Position numbers and translations under genes: made by a program. Source: Fulvia fulva (Eukaryota > Ascomycota > Dothideomycetes > Mycosphaerellales > Mycosphaerellaceae). Taken from it: a DNA stretch of 64,000 nucleotides. The notes under the pieces were generated by a model. It saw only the letters and a program-made list of their open reading frames with translations. It made no database searches and was not told the origin of the DNA. The stretch is taken from the NCBI RefSeq assembly GCF_020509005.1, contig NC_063012.1, forward strand, positions 8,122,001 through 8,186,000, read 5' to 3'. This document shows, one piece after another, positions 12,522 to 24,637 of this stretch; within the stretch, counting starts at the first letter, position 1; each line of letters begins with the position of its first letter.

Positions 12522-13356
12522 CTAACAGTTGCACCCGCCGGGTCCGCCAGCTGAAGCACCCGGATCTTGCCTTGAGCCCAGATCTACACCTCCTGGCCTG
12601 GCAGCCGCTCCACGCATACCCTTTTGGCTCGCTTGCTCGATCGGAAGCTTCTTTGCGATGGCTGTGAAAAGCTCCTTGACGTTCTCTGCTGTCTTGGCAC
12701 TGGTCTCGAAGAATAGAAGATTGGCCTCCTTTGCGTAGGCTTCGGCGTCGGCGGTAGGAACTGCACGCTTGTCGGGCTGCTCAGCAACAAGGTCGGCCTT
12801 GTTGCCTGCGAGCGCAATGATGATGTTCTCGTTGGCTTGTCGTTGAAGCTCTTTGACCCACGCTTTCGCTTTGTCTAACGAGCTCTGTCCTGTTGTCAGC
12901 TGCGTGTTCATGTGCCCGTGGCCCAAGACTTGAATCTCACCGCTTGTGTGATATCGTAAACCACGACTGCGCAATTCGCGTTGCGGTAGTACATGGGTGC
13001 TAGTGACTTGTACCGCTCCTGCCCTGCCGTGTCCCATATCTCGAATTTCACTGTAGTCTGCTCGTCGAGGGCGATGGTCTGTGTGAGGAAGGCGGCGCCG
13101 ATGGTGGACTCTCTGTAGTCATCAAACTGGTCCTGTTCACGTGTCAGATCGGGGCCGAGCGCATGAGCTCTCGCGAACGCCCACCTTGACGAAGCGCAGT
13201 ACGAGTGAACTCTTTCCGACGGCAGATTCTCCTAGATATGGTCAGCAGCCCTCCCTGCGATCGCGAGTCTGTATCGCGCGTACCCAGAAGCACCAGCTTG
13301 AACTGCGCAAATCGAGCACCGCCGGGACGCCCGCCTTGCTGCATTCTGGCCGCCAT
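12522..13356 (-). CDS. VPS21: Rab5-family small GTPase (Vps21/Ypt5)
   Basis: Four exons (13284-13356, 13185-13231, 12941-13132, 12522-12884) give 224 aa with GT-AG introns. All nucleotide-binding motifs are present: P-loop GESAVGKSS (from residue 25), switch [11 protein letters not shown], switch [24 protein letters not shown] and ETSAK. The effector-region sequence [10 protein letters not shown] is typical of Rab5. The protein ends GGCNC, a CXC double-geranylgeranylation signal. Rab5 controls fusion of endocytic vesicles with early endosomes and vacuolar protein sorting. It is divergent to SAC1, with only 348 bp between the two ATGs, so the two may share a promoter region. Confidence 0.94.
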
Positions 13357-13704
13357 GGCAAGCAGCGGGGATGGAAGTGTCGCGGGCTTCGGTGTCGAAC
13401 TCGTGTATGTGGTTTGCTGCCTCGCTTGCTGTGATGAGGATGCCGGGTGGTCGAGTCGGTGTTATCGGAGCGAAGGGGTGGTGGTGGTGGATGGAGCTGG
13501 GTGGGTGTATGAAGAAGCCTGGCGGTCGTGAAGGGCGAACGTCGTCATGCGGCAAGGGTCAAGCTTCCAGACACCACTGCCTAACTCCTTCGCACATGTG
13601 AACTCCCGCGCTACAACACCATATCTACACCAACTTCATCACAACACACCGCGGACATTGCAAAGTAACGTGTGCGGTGCACACTCACATACACTTCACC
13701 GACT
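13357..13704. promoter_or_regulatory. bidirectional promoter region between Rab5 and SAC1
   Basis: The start codons of the two divergent genes are separated by 348 bp. Both 5' UTRs and core promoters must fit here. No TATA box or specific factor site is obvious; there are pyrimidine- and CACC-rich stretches. Confidence 0.5.
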
Positions 13705-15899
13705 ATGAGTGCAACGCTCCCCTTCCGGGACATCAACGTGCACGCATCCGCTACCTACTATGCCTTCTCCTCGCCTTCCTCGCCAAACGCGCCAACCTTG
13801 GTCATCGACAGGCCGTCTGGCGATCTAAGACTCAACGATGGCAGACTCACGGGCGGCAATCGAGTCTCCAGCATCTCCGGCATTCTGGGCATCATCAAAC
13901 TCCGACTAGGTATGCTCCTGAGCTCGTGGCGTTGCGCTGCAGCATGCTGAAGTGCTCGCCTAGATAGCTATGTGATCATCATCACCAAATCCCAACCGGT
14001 CGGCCGCATGAAAGGCCATCAGATCTACAAGGTCGTCTCGACAGAGTTCTTACCACTGCGCGAACGCCAAGTCCACGATCCCGATGAGGATACGTACCTT
14101 GCATATCTGAAGACATTGCTGAAGACTGGTCCGATGTACTTTTCTTACTCTTTCGACCTGACCAACAGTTTCCAACGGCAGGCCCGGGGCGACACGAACG
14201 AGCCTTTGTGGCAACGCGCAGATGACCGCTTCTTCTGGAACCGCCACATTTCATCCTCCCTCATGGACTTCCGGACTGGTAGATCGTCGGGTAGACTGTC
14301 ATCAGGACCACAACCGGCCGTGGACCCATACATATTGCCAGCAGTGTATGGCATGATGAGCATCACCAACACATCGATCAAAGGCAATTTCCTCACCTTC
14401 GTGCTTATCACTCGCCGATCGAGGCACAGAACTGGCACACGTTACTTGTCGCGCGGTATCGATGAGGAAGGTCATGTCTCGAATTACAACGAGACAGAAC
14501 AAGCCATCATTCTCAACGACAATGCATCGAGTGGTATGACTAGCTACGCTGGCGATCAAGGGTACGCGAAGGAGAAACCTGTCAGCGGGCCTGAGACGCA
14601 AGTGCTTTCCTATGTGCAGACTCGTGGCAGTGTTCCAGTCTTCTGGGCTGAGGTGAACACATTACATTACACACCGAAACTCCAGATTCGCGGCGTCGAA
14701 GCTGCCGCGAGCGCGGCCAGGAAGCACTTTGACGAGCAGATTCAGCTGTATGGCGAGAACTACATGGTAAATCTGGTCAACCAAAAAGGACGCGAAATGC
14801 GTGTCAAGGATGCGTACGAACAACTCGTCAAGATCCTGCAATCCGATCCTCGAGAGACTACAGAGGCAGATCGCAAGACGAATGAGAAGTTCAATGTGAT
14901 TGAGCCGGGTGACCAACGCAGCTGGTATGATCATCTGCATTACGTTTACTTCGACTTTCACAATGAGACCGAGGGTCTGAAATGGTACCGGGCACAACTT
15001 CTGCTGGATCAGCTCAAAGATGGACTTACCGCAGGTGGCTACTTCCATGGCATCGACAAGCCTTCGGGAGGCATCGACATTCGACGAAAGCAGACTGCCG
15101 TCGTTCGAACCAACTGCATGGACTGTCTCGACCGAACCAATGTAGTGCAGTCGATGCTTGGCCGATGGGCTCTCACACGTATGTTGGTCGATCTTGGTGT
15201 CTTGCGATCTGGCGAGACTGCACAAGACGATCAAACCTTCGAACACTTGTTCCGCAATGTCTGGGCCGACAACGCAGATGTAGTGTCCAAGACGTACTCT
15301 GGTACAGGCGCCTTGAAGACGGACTTTACGCGTACGGGTAATCGCACAAGGGCTGGCATGCTGCAAGATCTTAGCAACAGCTGTACGCGATACGTACGGA
15401 ACAACTTCGCAGATGGACCTAGACAGGATGCCTTCGACCTGTTCCTGGGCGCATACTCCCCAGAGACAGCCGGCATAGGCTCAGCGCACCAATTCGCAGA
15501 CCGGAGACCTCTAATCGTGCAGGCGGTGCCTTATGTGCTCGGCTTCTGCGTGTTCTTCGTGGCAGTCAGCGTCAGCACCAATCGTCTGCCGGATTCGACA
15601 ATATGGCCGCTACGAATGTTCACTTTCTTCAGTCTCGCCGTTGCAGGGTACTCGGGCAGGTTCATGTGGAACTACGGCAGCCTTTACGTGAGTGGTTACT
15701 TACCGCGTGAATATGACAGTGCTAATGTTTTACGCAGGTCAACTGGCCGAAGCTAAACACGCCTCAGTGGGCAGTTGAGGCGTACCAAGACACCTTGGAC
15801 AGGGTTGGGAAGGACCCTGTTGTCGGCGCTTTGGTCGGCGCTGGCAGACCAGATGCTCGTCTTGGTATTCTCGAAGAGGGTAAGAAGAGGCGCGAGTAG
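13705..15899 (+). CDS. SAC1: Sac1 phosphoinositide phosphatase
   Basis: Three exons (13705-13909, 13964-15687, 15738-15899) give 696 aa with GT-AG introns of 54 and 50 nt. The SAC domain runs from about residue 60 to 520. It includes the segment FYFSYSFDLT-like (YFSYSFDLTNSFQRQ), the FFWNRH motif and the catalytic CX5R(T) loop, with Cys453 and Arg459 in NCMDCLDRTN. Near the C-terminus two hydrophobic helices (PYVLGFCVFFVAVSV and FTFFSLAVAGYSGRF) match the ER/Golgi membrane anchor of yeast Sac1. The tail ends basic, KKRRE. Sac1 dephosphorylates PI4P and other monophosphoinositides at ER-Golgi and ER-plasma membrane contacts. Confidence 0.93.
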
Positions 15900-16145
15900 T
15901 CACCGTTATTCGAAGCCCAGACGTTACCTGCATGTTATACGCACTGCGGCAATAGAGATGGCCGCGCAATGCGGAATCGGCGGCGCCTGTGAGTAAGGTA
16001 GGACAACAGAAGATCGCACAAGATCGAGAACAGCAGTCTTCGCGATTAGATTCATTATTATAGATTTTCCTCACAGCAGTCTGTGGCTGCCTGGCAATCG
16101 TTTCTACGTCTCGCTTCGTATGATCAGCGTCGCCTTACAACAGAT

Positions 16146-16948
16146 CTAAACACCCATCTCGTTCTCTGGCGGGAATACCAGGTTGAAGTCGCACTCGGAC
16201 ACGGCCTAGTACAACTCAGTCAGCCAACATCGTCGTCGAGTCATAATCCCGGAGACTTACAGCCTTCAAATTTGCTTGGTTGAGCGCAATGCCCTTTGTG
16301 ATCTCCTGCTTCAACAGTTCCAGAGTGGCTTTGTCATGGGCGCAGTTCCCGTTGAGTGCAGTGTTCGCCTGTGCCTTCTCTGTCTCTTCCGCGGCGGCGT
16401 ACATTGCCAGTCCTGGGATAGCCGGGTTGCCTGCAGGGGCGATTTGCTGGCTCTGAAATGACAAAAGTCAGCAAGATGTGTCGGTTTAGTGAACTACCTT
16501 GTCTCATGGGTACGTGCAAACAGACGAAGGTTCTGGCCTCCTTGCACATTTGCTTGCAGTTGCCCGATCAGCTCGTAGATCTGGGTGGAAGGGCCGTCGG
16601 GGTGGGCTTTTTCGGCGTCTTCGATTCTGATTGTGAAGTCGTTAGTATGCGGATGCTGGAGATGACGAGACCAGTGCGGCACAAAACGAGCTCAACCGAG
16701 TCTGATGTACCACCATAGCAGGGGTAAAGTCCACAGGACTATACAGGCAGTGCGATCCAGGTTACTCACTTTTGAGTGGTATTGAACTCGGAGTATTGGC
16801 CATTAATGTTCAGATGTATGCCAGTGGCTAACGCGATCTCAGCTGGGCAGCATGCACGTTTCTTGCTTCCATACGACGGCTGGCCTGGCAGCGAAGCAGC
16901 AGAAGCAATGCCAAAGAGCACGAAGGTAGCAACAGCTGTCGACTTCAT
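16146..16948 (-). CDS. small secreted protein, four cysteines
   Basis: Four exons (16770-16948, 16498-16626, 16261-16450, 16146-16205) give 185 aa. The second intron uses a CAGAG acceptor, needed to keep frame, so that junction is the least certain. The first ~18 residues (MKSTAVATFVLFGIASAAS) form a clear signal peptide. The mature protein has four cysteines: an adjacent pair in RACCPAEIA, one in GNCAHDKA and one near the end in SECDFNLVF. Recognisable stretches are GIHLNINGQYSEFNTTQK and QIAPAGNPAIPGLA, which recall small secreted proteins of plant-associated Dothideomycetes, but I cannot name a characterised homologue. An effector or cell-surface role is speculation from size, signal peptide and cysteines. 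Confidence 0.72.
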
Positions 16949-17709
16949 GGCGAGTGATGGTCAAGAGTTATCAACAAATATGCCAATGAACTATTCGCGG
17001 TGGTGTGGTCGGACTGGAGTAATAACGTGATGTGAACAGTGCGGAGACATTGAGGGATACTTATATATACTGCATGACAGATTGTCAATCGGAAGACCGC
17101 GAGGTCGCGTCACGGGCGCCGTCGATCGCTTGCTTAAAGGGTATCTGGGAAGACAAGCTGCAAATCAAGCTCAGGAGTATGCAAAGCTTATGCTTGTTAG
17201 CGGGAACGAAAGGGAAAGCTTGTCCCCGAAATGGTAATGTTGGCTACTCTCTGAGTTTGAGTGACGTGGAGTGAGCCGCTTCGGGCTGGGGCCGAGAGTA
17301 TTCCTGCGCTACTGCCACACAGGCATTGGAAGCTGTTTGGAATAGCCTTGTTGCTGCGCATGATGCACGAGCCTGTTAGTCCAACAGGTCTCATCATGGG
17401 GGGGGGGCAAAAGCATGCGTACTCCAGGGTTGAGCAAGTGGTTCAACATTGCACAACTCTACGAAGTCGCCTGTTGCTGATGCCGCTATCTCGTCGCCTT
17501 GAGGCGAAGGCCGCTTTTGTAGTTGGTGTCGACCAAGTAAGATCAACTTTCTCAGATGCTTCCTGGGGCTCAAAGTCCGCTGCTCATTCTCTCCCCTAGA
17601 ACTCCTGGCTACTGAGCAGATCATGCAACGTAAGTCGTCAATGCTGAAGTCCACGCTGAAAAGGTCGAAGCGCTCACTAAAGTGACAATCCTCCACCTCG
17701 CAACGCGAT
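16949..17709. other. intergenic spacer
   Basis: About 760 bp between the secreted-protein promoter and the end of the Pho85 gene. It contains a run of ten G at 17398-17407. A TATATATA-like stretch lies near 17060 on the promoter side of the secreted-protein gene. No gene is supported. Confidence 0.45.
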
Positions 17710-18687
17710 CTAGTAGGCACGCTGCTGTGACACGGCCATTCCTTGCGGCTGTGTGAAGCCACCCTGGGCAGCTTGTTGTGAACGTGCATTCAGCTCTGCG
17801 AACCACGGATGCGCCAGAGCCTGCTGTGCGCTGCATCGCATTTCTGGACGCAACTGTAGCAGCTGGCCAAGCAGTTGTAGTCCCAGTGAGTCGACTTGAG
17901 GCAGATAGGCGCGCAGTTCCTGGGTCGCATAGACTGGCCATGTCTGCTTGTACTCGGGGAAGCTGCTGATACCTGGCCAACTGCGTTCGGAAGGGGTGCC
18001 CATAAGGCGGAAGATCTTGAGCAGCTGATCCTCGTTGGTGGTACCAGGAAACAGAGGTCGGCCAGTAAACATTTCCGCCATGATACAGCCAGCGCTCCAG
18101 ATGTCGATACTTGTATTGTATGTCCTGCTGCCAAGCAGGACGTCCGGCGCACGATACCAAAGGGTAACCACCTCGTTCGAGAAAGTGTTCACAGGGATGC
18201 CGAAAGCGCGCGCCAATCCAAAATCGCCCAACTTCAGCTGTCCCTGGGCATTGATGAGCAGATTCTGAGGTTTGAGGTCACGGTGGAGCACTCGGTTCTC
18301 GTGGCAGAATGCAATGCCGCGCAGCAGCTGCCACATGAAGCTCTTGATAGTGGCGGCATCCAGGGCGCCGCGTGCACCCCCGACAGGATTCGTGTAGCTG
18401 TCCATGTACTTCTTGAGATCTTTGTCCATGTACTCGAAGACCAGCATGAGCTTGTTCTCGGTGTGTATGACATCGTACAGGCTGACAATGTTCTCGTGCT
18501 TGAGCTCCTTCATGAGCGAAATCTCGCGGATGGCGGTGCTGGGCGTGCCCTCCTCACTGTCGAGGTGGATCTCCTTGAGAGCGACGAATTGGCCGGTCTG
18601 GCCATTGCGGCCTTTGAAGACGGTAGCGTAGGTGCCCTCGCCCAGCTTTTCCAGCTGCTGGAAGCTGGAGGGGTGGCGCTTGTCCAT
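17710..18687 (-). CDS. PHO85: Pho85-type cyclin-dependent kinase
   Basis: An uninterrupted frame of 325 aa from the ATG at 18687. The open frame extends 125 codons upstream, but that part is Ser/Thr/Pro-rich and not kinase-like. Kinase motifs are complete: [15 protein letters not shown] (Lys38), the cyclin-binding PSTAIRE helix (residues 49-55), HRDLKPQN (Asp137), DFG (155-157) and the activation segment ending [12 protein letters not shown] in place of APE is characteristic of Pho85. The C-terminal lobe is followed by a short Gln/Ala-rich tail. Pho85 pairs with several cyclins and governs phosphate, glycogen and cell-cycle responses. The single-exon structure is unusual, since fungal homologues often carry introns. 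Confidence 0.92.
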   Translation of the reverse strand: MDKRHPSSFQQLEKLGEGTYATVFKGRNGQTGQFVALKEIHLDSEEGTPSTAIREISLMKELKHENIVSLYDVIHTENKLMLVFEYMDKDLKKYMDSYTNPVGGARGALDAATIKSFMWQLLRGIAFCHENRVLHRDLKPQNLLINAQGQLKLGDFGLARAFGIPVNTFSNEVVTLWYRAPDVLLGSRTYNTSIDIWSAGCIMAEMFTGRPLFPGTTNEDQLLKIFRLMGTPSERSWPGISSFPEYKQTWPVYATQELRAYLPQVDSLGLQLLGQLLQLRPEMRCSAQQALAHPWFAELNARSQQAAQGGFTQPQGMAVSQQRAY

Positions 18688-20592
18688 GGGCTCGATTTTG
18701 TGGCCGCCGCCCAGACTTCGCACCGAGATGTTGCTGTCGGTTCTGTCACCAACGCTGAGGGTGCCGACCGCTGTTGGTCGCAGGTGGATGTCGGGCGCAG
18801 TTCGGGATGTAAATCTGGCGTCCCAGAGCGTGGCTCGCGCGGTGGTGAGCTGACTGGCAACCGTCAAGGGCGACGAGGGGGACGTGCTCGTCGTGCGCAC
18901 AGCAGGCTGTTGGTCGGCGGAGGTTGAGGCGGCCGTGGTGTCTGTCGGGGGAGGGGTTTCCGCGATGTGGGGTGAGTGGTGAGTGGTGAGGTGTGAGGTC
19001 GAGTTATGTGGGTACAGCAACGTCGAAGCCTCTTGCAAGTGTGAGTCGCATCTGATCGCCAAAAACAGCTGGAGTCAGCCCACATTGGCTGTTGATCACG
19101 ATTCACCACCGGTGGGCGCAGGCAGCGGCAACCTGAATAAGCGCCGACGGGTTTGAAGCCCCACCATCGCGACCACGTTTTTGCTCTGCTTCGACCCATG
19201 CGCTTTCACGTTCACTTTCATCAACCATCGCCAGACCAACAATCATCAGCGCCTCGCCGATCGATCAGATCCCCATCGACACTGCCAAGCGTGAGGAAGC
19301 CATGCCTGACACACGCTACACGTTCACAGCGACGAAGAGACTCGCATGCTGAGCACGGCCTCCGATCAGCGGTGGAAGTGCTGATGGCCAGGTTTCCTAC
19401 ATGTATGCTTTCACTCCTTCGAAGAAGACTTTGCCCACCATTCTCGACAGAAGCAGGATGTGACGAGTTGGCACGCCCCTCCGACACTACCCTGGTAGAT
19501 GCACAATCACCGCAACGTGGTTGTGAGGAGCAGTCATTTTTCGATACCCTTGCTGTCCACGAGATGCACAGCTGTACGAACAGAGGTCAGACGATGTCTC
19601 TGGTTGGTTCACATGTCGCCAATGCCTCAGCCTCAGCCCAAGCCTTGGCGATGGTAGATGTTCGTGACCAGTTGCAGCAGCAGACACCCCGAATCTATGA
19701 TACAGAGCTGCGGAAGCGCGACAGCTGAATGACGGCAAGGCTCATGTGTCACAATGTCTGGAGGACATTGACATGGTCGTGATCTGGTCCTCATTTCATG
19801 TGGAATGTCTAGTTCCGCGTGAATGGTGTGGATGTCATCTCAACTGCCATATTTCGGCAGATGCGGCTGCCTGTCGCTGCTCAACAAGTTGATAAGTTAC
19901 ACTCGCGGCTCGTTGTGCCCAGCTCCGCTCCATCGATCGTACGTGTAGTCAACACTCTGGGAGTTGTGTGTAGGAACATGTTCGGTCGACGGTTGTCCAG
20001 ATGTGTGGTCTGTGCAAACCTTGACCCTCTCCGCCGCACTACCTACCTAGGTAGACCGTAGGTAGCAAGTCAGATGAGAACCTTAATCACCGCATGGCAT
20101 TCACGCCACTTTCGGGACGAGAATTGCGACACCCACAGCTCACAGGTCACAGCTCATCCGGTAGAACTATAGGATGGCTGCGGACCGAGCGGTGTGCATG
20201 AGAAGATGTCGCCTCAGCTTGAAGGATGCCTCGAATTTGCTGCGCAACAATTGGCCACTCAGTCAGCATTCCCAGCTGCCATGCAACGCCGTCGACTCTT
20301 GGTCTGGGCCTGCACCTCAGCACCTCAGCACCTCAGCGCCTCAGCACCTCAGCACGCAACAACGATGGCTCACGGGGTCTAGCTGGCCATGCGTCTAGCT
20401 TTATCCTTATCACCTCGTGCTTTGGCTGATGTAGGTCACAACTTTCTTTGTCTTATACCTCATTCATCACCATATACAGCCCTCTCCTCCGCGCTCGAAT
20501 CTGCCACCATTTGACGACGAGTGGGCGTTGCTGGCACATGGGCACCACCTCGTCTTTTTTCTAGGCCTCCGCGCCAGCCAATATCTGCCAGC
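18688..20592. other. long divergent intergenic region
   Basis: About 1.9 kb between the divergent Pho85 and Kha1 genes. It likely holds a long 5' leader of PHO85 (open in frame to 19062) and both promoters. A 191-codon plus-strand frame at 19153-19728 has no domain and antisense frames of similar length, so I do not call it. Confidence 0.45.
20313..20352. repeat. 8-bp tandem repeat CACCTCAG x5
   Basis: Five consecutive CACCTCAG units, the fourth with one change (CGCCTCAG), about 240 bp upstream of the Kha1-like start codon. It is a short minisatellite in the promoter region. Confidence 0.85.
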
Positions 20593-23379
20593 ATGGCATC
20601 TTTAACAGCCACGGTCACGGAAGTGGTCACCCAGACCGTCAATGCCACAGCAGCAATGGCTAGCGCCACCAGCACGAACCGGGCTACACCCCAAGGCGGT
20701 ATCCTCGAGGGCGCCAATCCAACACACTATGACTCCAAGGTACATACAGTATGGTAGCTGCAAGGCCATAGAGGATGCTAAGGCATGAGCACAGAATCCG
20801 GTGATCCTCTTCATCATCCAGGCTGGCATAATCATCATCTTCTGCCGCCTGCTACACTGGCCTTTGGGCATGATTCGACAGCCTCGAGTGATTGCCGAAG
20901 TCATTGGCGGCATCCTCCTAGGGCCGTCCGTAATGGGACGTATACCTGGCTTCACCGATGCCATATTCCCAGCCGCTTCGATTCCGAACCTGAACAACGT
21001 CGCGAACCTTGGCCTCATACTTTTCCTGTTCATGGTGGGACTCGAGGTGGACTTGAGATATTTTGTGGCCAACTGGAGAATTGCATTGAGTGTGGGAGCA
21101 GCCGGGATGGCATTGCCCTTTGGGCTGGGTTGTGCAATAGCTTGGGGTCTGTACAACGAGTTCAGCGACGAACCAAATACGGTGCCCATTGCTTTCGGCA
21201 CGTACATGTTGTTCATTGGTATCGCAATTGCTATCACGGTATGGACGCAAGCTCGAGAGAATTTGCACCTGAGCTAACGAGGCATAAGGCATTCCCAGTA
21301 CTCTGTCGCATTCTGACCGAATTAAAACTTTTGAGCACCAAGGTGGGCTTGATCACGCTAGCAGCGGGCGTTAGCAACGATGTTGTGGGCTGGATCCTCC
21401 TCGCCCTATGTGTGGCACTTGTCAATGCTGGCAGTGGCCTCACGGCCCTTTGGGTGAGCACTAGAACACGAAAAGCTGAATTGTGATACTGACTGCCACA
21501 GGTCGTGCTGGTAACAGTAGGCTACGCAGCCTTCCTCTTCATGGCTGTCAAACCAGTGTTCCACTGGTACTTGCGTCGCAATCGCGCACTATCAGATGGG
21601 CCATCACAATCGGTCATTGTGGTAACGCTGCTCATTGCCCTAGGCTCCTCGTTCTTCACGGGCGTTATCGGCGTACATGCCATCTTTGGCGCCTTCATGG
21701 CCGGTCTGATCTGCCCTCACGAAGGTGGTTTCGCCATCAAGCTGACAGAGAAGATCGAGGATCTTATCAGTGCGTTGTTCCTGCCGTTGTACTTTGCGCT
21801 CTCGGGTCTGTCGACCAACATTGGACTCCTCGACAACGGCATCACCTGGGCGTATGTGATTGGAGTCATTGCTGTTGCATTCGTGGCCAAGTTCGTGGGA
21901 GGTACGCTCGGCGCAAGAGTCAATGGCCTCGTATGGCGCGAGAGCTTCACGATTGGAGCTCTGATGTCTTGCAAAGGCCTGGTCGAGCTAATCGTCCTCA
22001 ACATTGGACTGCAAGCACGTATCCTCAGCATTCGGACTTTTACCATCTTCGTTGTGATGGCCTTGGTCACAACGTTTGCAACGACACCGCTAGTTCAAGT
22101 CTTGTACCCCGAGTGGTATCAGCGCAAGCTAGAGGCATGGAGACGTGGCGAGATTGACTGGGACACCGGCAAACCACTGCAAGATGCAGGACATGATTAC
22201 GACAGTATTGGAGAACAGAAGGCAGAGTTCCACCACGTGCGAAACCTCATGGTCTATCTACGCCTGGACAACATGCCAACTCTGCTTGCATTCATCTCGC
22301 TGCTTGGGAACAAGTCTACTGAGCTTACGCCCAAACTTCACCCTTCCAAGGCACAGTCTCAGGAAGAGATCACGACGACCGACAAAGTGAAGAGCGTGAC
22401 GGTGCACGGTGTGCGTTTAGTCGAGCTCACTGAACGTGGCTCAGCGGTCATGCAAGTGTCAGAGATCGACGAGTATTCAGCATTCGACCCTATCTTGAAT
22501 GCGTTCCGGGTGCTGGGCCAGCTCTTCAACCTGGCAGTCTCTGGCGAAGTAGCGGTCATTCCAGAAGCAAGCTTCGCCGATACACTTTTGAACAAAGCCG
22601 TCGAGGAAGCTTCAGACCTCCTGCTCATCCCTTGGAGCGAGACTGGCACGCTGAGCGAAAAGCAGACGGTATCCAACGACAACGTCAAAAACAAGCTTAC
22701 CAGTGACCAGTACAGTGCCTTTGTCAGTGAGGCACTGAGGTCAACACAGTCGAATACAGCCGTCTTCATCAACAAAGGCTTCTCCGGGACTCTCAAGACA
22801 CGCTCAAATACACTTGAGCGAACATTGAGTCACCTGAGCGTGCGCAGTGGACGTGAGCAAACACTGTTGAGCGTCGATCGAAGCCACCATATCTTCATGC
22901 CATTCTTTGGCGTCAGCGGCGACGATCGCATAGCACTGCGGATAGTGCTACAGCTCGCGGAGAATCCAACAGTAACAGCGACGGTTGTTCATTACGAAAC
23001 GCCTGATGATACCCAGCCATCAGTTACGACGGAGGCTAAGCAGCCACAATCGCAGGCCGTGTCCGGCCGCTCAAGCGATTACGCGACATTGTTTGCAAGC
23101 ATACAACGATCTATACCAGCCAACATCGCTCCGAGGGTGGTCTTTGAGTCTGTGCACAGCACGAGTCCGCTGGAAGATGCATTGTCCAAAGCGCAGGGGG
23201 AAGTCTCACAGAACCCCAAGAATGGCGGAGACATCGTCGTGGTTGGTCGACACATCGATCACTTCAGACGTACTGGCAGTGCGCCGGATTGTCTTGGAGC
23301 GGCCGCAGATACGTTTGCGGCAAGCGGCATCAGGGCAAGTTTGCTGGTTGTACAGGCCAAGGGCACCGGGCTAGAATAG
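20593..23379 (+). CDS. KHA1: Kha1-type K+/H+ antiporter (CPA2 family)
   Basis: Four exons (20593-20739, 20795-21238, 21289-21453, 21502-23379) join in phase 0 to give 877 aa, close to yeast Kha1. After a ~49-residue N-terminus come about a dozen hydrophobic helices with family landmarks: [48 protein letters not shown], the membrane aspartate in [26 protein letters not shown] and [16 protein letters not shown]. The C-terminal ~430 residues are soluble and end in a universal-stress-like fold (DIVVVGR). Kha1 acts in Golgi/endosomal membranes, exchanging K+ or Na+ for H+ to control lumenal pH. Introns are 48-55 nt. Confidence 0.93.
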
Positions 23380-24637
23380 ATCTTGCTTGTGATAATGAGG
23401 TTTACGAAGTCATGTCTGTCATGAGACTGTTTGTCTTTGCTGCCACGCAGTCCAGGTCCTTTCGGTGACGCCTCGTTATTGTTGGTGGAGGAACTCTCGA
23501 CGGCTTACTACACCATCTTTTGTCTTTCATGTGAAGATGTGACTCTCACGGCTTACGACTTCCACGCTTCAGGTCGGAGCTAGCATGGGAGTTGCATTCG
23601 GCAGTACTGTGGCCGCAAGTTGGCGAGCCTCCGTGGGGAATCGAGGCCCGGTGGTCTGCAGACGTGATCCGCGTGGTGTCCTGTCTGGAAGGGGATGATA
23701 CATGGCTTGATTGTGATTCGTGCTGATACACTGCAGCCCCTTGAGCAGTGGTGCACTGTTATCATCACTTCGCTAACACGATGCATCCGTCACTCCACTA
23801 CGTCTGCGACCAGTGTCTCATCATACCAGCTCTGGAAGAGCTTGAGAGATCGTGGATCGCGGCATCTCCCGCAGCTGCATGATGATGATGATGATGGTAC
23901 AGCATCCGCAGAGCTGCACGATACAGCCAATGGTGGGCAGCGGACAGGTTCCTGATCTCTTGAACAGCTTTCCGTGCATGTGATGCAGCAACAAGTTATG
24001 CAATGATGCGGCGCTGTCGTGTCGTGTGCAAGCCGTTCTAGGAGGACGCACAGAGACGGTGAATGTGAGGGCTGCCACGAAGCATGTATGTGTCGCTCGC
24101 TTGAGGTAATGATGACACAGCCCTGTAGACTGTAGTCTAGACGCAATCTCACATGGATGCGCGCTGCGGCGGGGGGAAGTCAAGCCTGCTGAGCCTGCGA
24201 AAGATGAAGTGCTTATCGTGTGGCATCCTGTTCCAGATGGACTATTGTTGCTCGTGATGGTTTCACTTGTACCTAGCAAGAAACGAAGCCTCCGTGCCCG
24301 ATTCTGCTGTCCTGCTGCTTCGGCATTTGAGAACTACCACTTCTAGTGGTGCACATGAGCGCATCTTGTGGAGTTCCTCCAATTGCGATCTTGTGACCAC
24401 CACTTCTGAATCTCATGGCGGTCAGCCACTAGCACTTAACCTTAACAATTTGGCTATCTCCTTGAGTGTCACTGCCATGTTCATCCTCTCTGTTCAAACA
24501 TCTGGACGTGCTCGACATTCAGATCGCCATCCTCCCACGCTGCACCTTCACTAGCCCCTTCCTCGAGCCGCAGAGACAGAGACGACCACCAGACCCATAG
24601 CGTTCGAGAAGCAGCCGACGCAGCGAATGGCCGCTCT
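23380..24637. other. intergenic spacer
   Basis: About 1.26 kb between the Kha1-like gene and the lipase gene, both on the plus strand. It contains a short GAT microsatellite near 23880. Frames of 60-150 codons occur on both strands without domain content. The true 5' end of the lipase gene, possibly with a spliced leader exon, may lie in the last 300 bp. Confidence 0.4.

Noticed and set aside
15100..15125. GTTCGAA-like tRNA B-box motif
   Set aside because: Inside the SAC1 catalytic region with no cloverleaf around it. No tRNA gene was found in the window.
18688..19062. 125-codon N-terminal extension of the Pho85 kinase
   Set aside because: Ser/Thr/Pro-rich and unlike the family, which starts a few residues before the kinase glycine loop. 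Probably leader sequence.
19153..19728. 191-codon plus-strand open frame upstream of PHO85
   Set aside because: No domain, arginine/serine/histidine-rich composition, overlapping antisense frames, and it lies in a divergent promoter region.
20313..20352. CRISPR-like short tandem repeats
   Set aside because: Units are directly adjacent 8-mers without spacers, in a eukaryotic nuclear context; it is a minisatellite.
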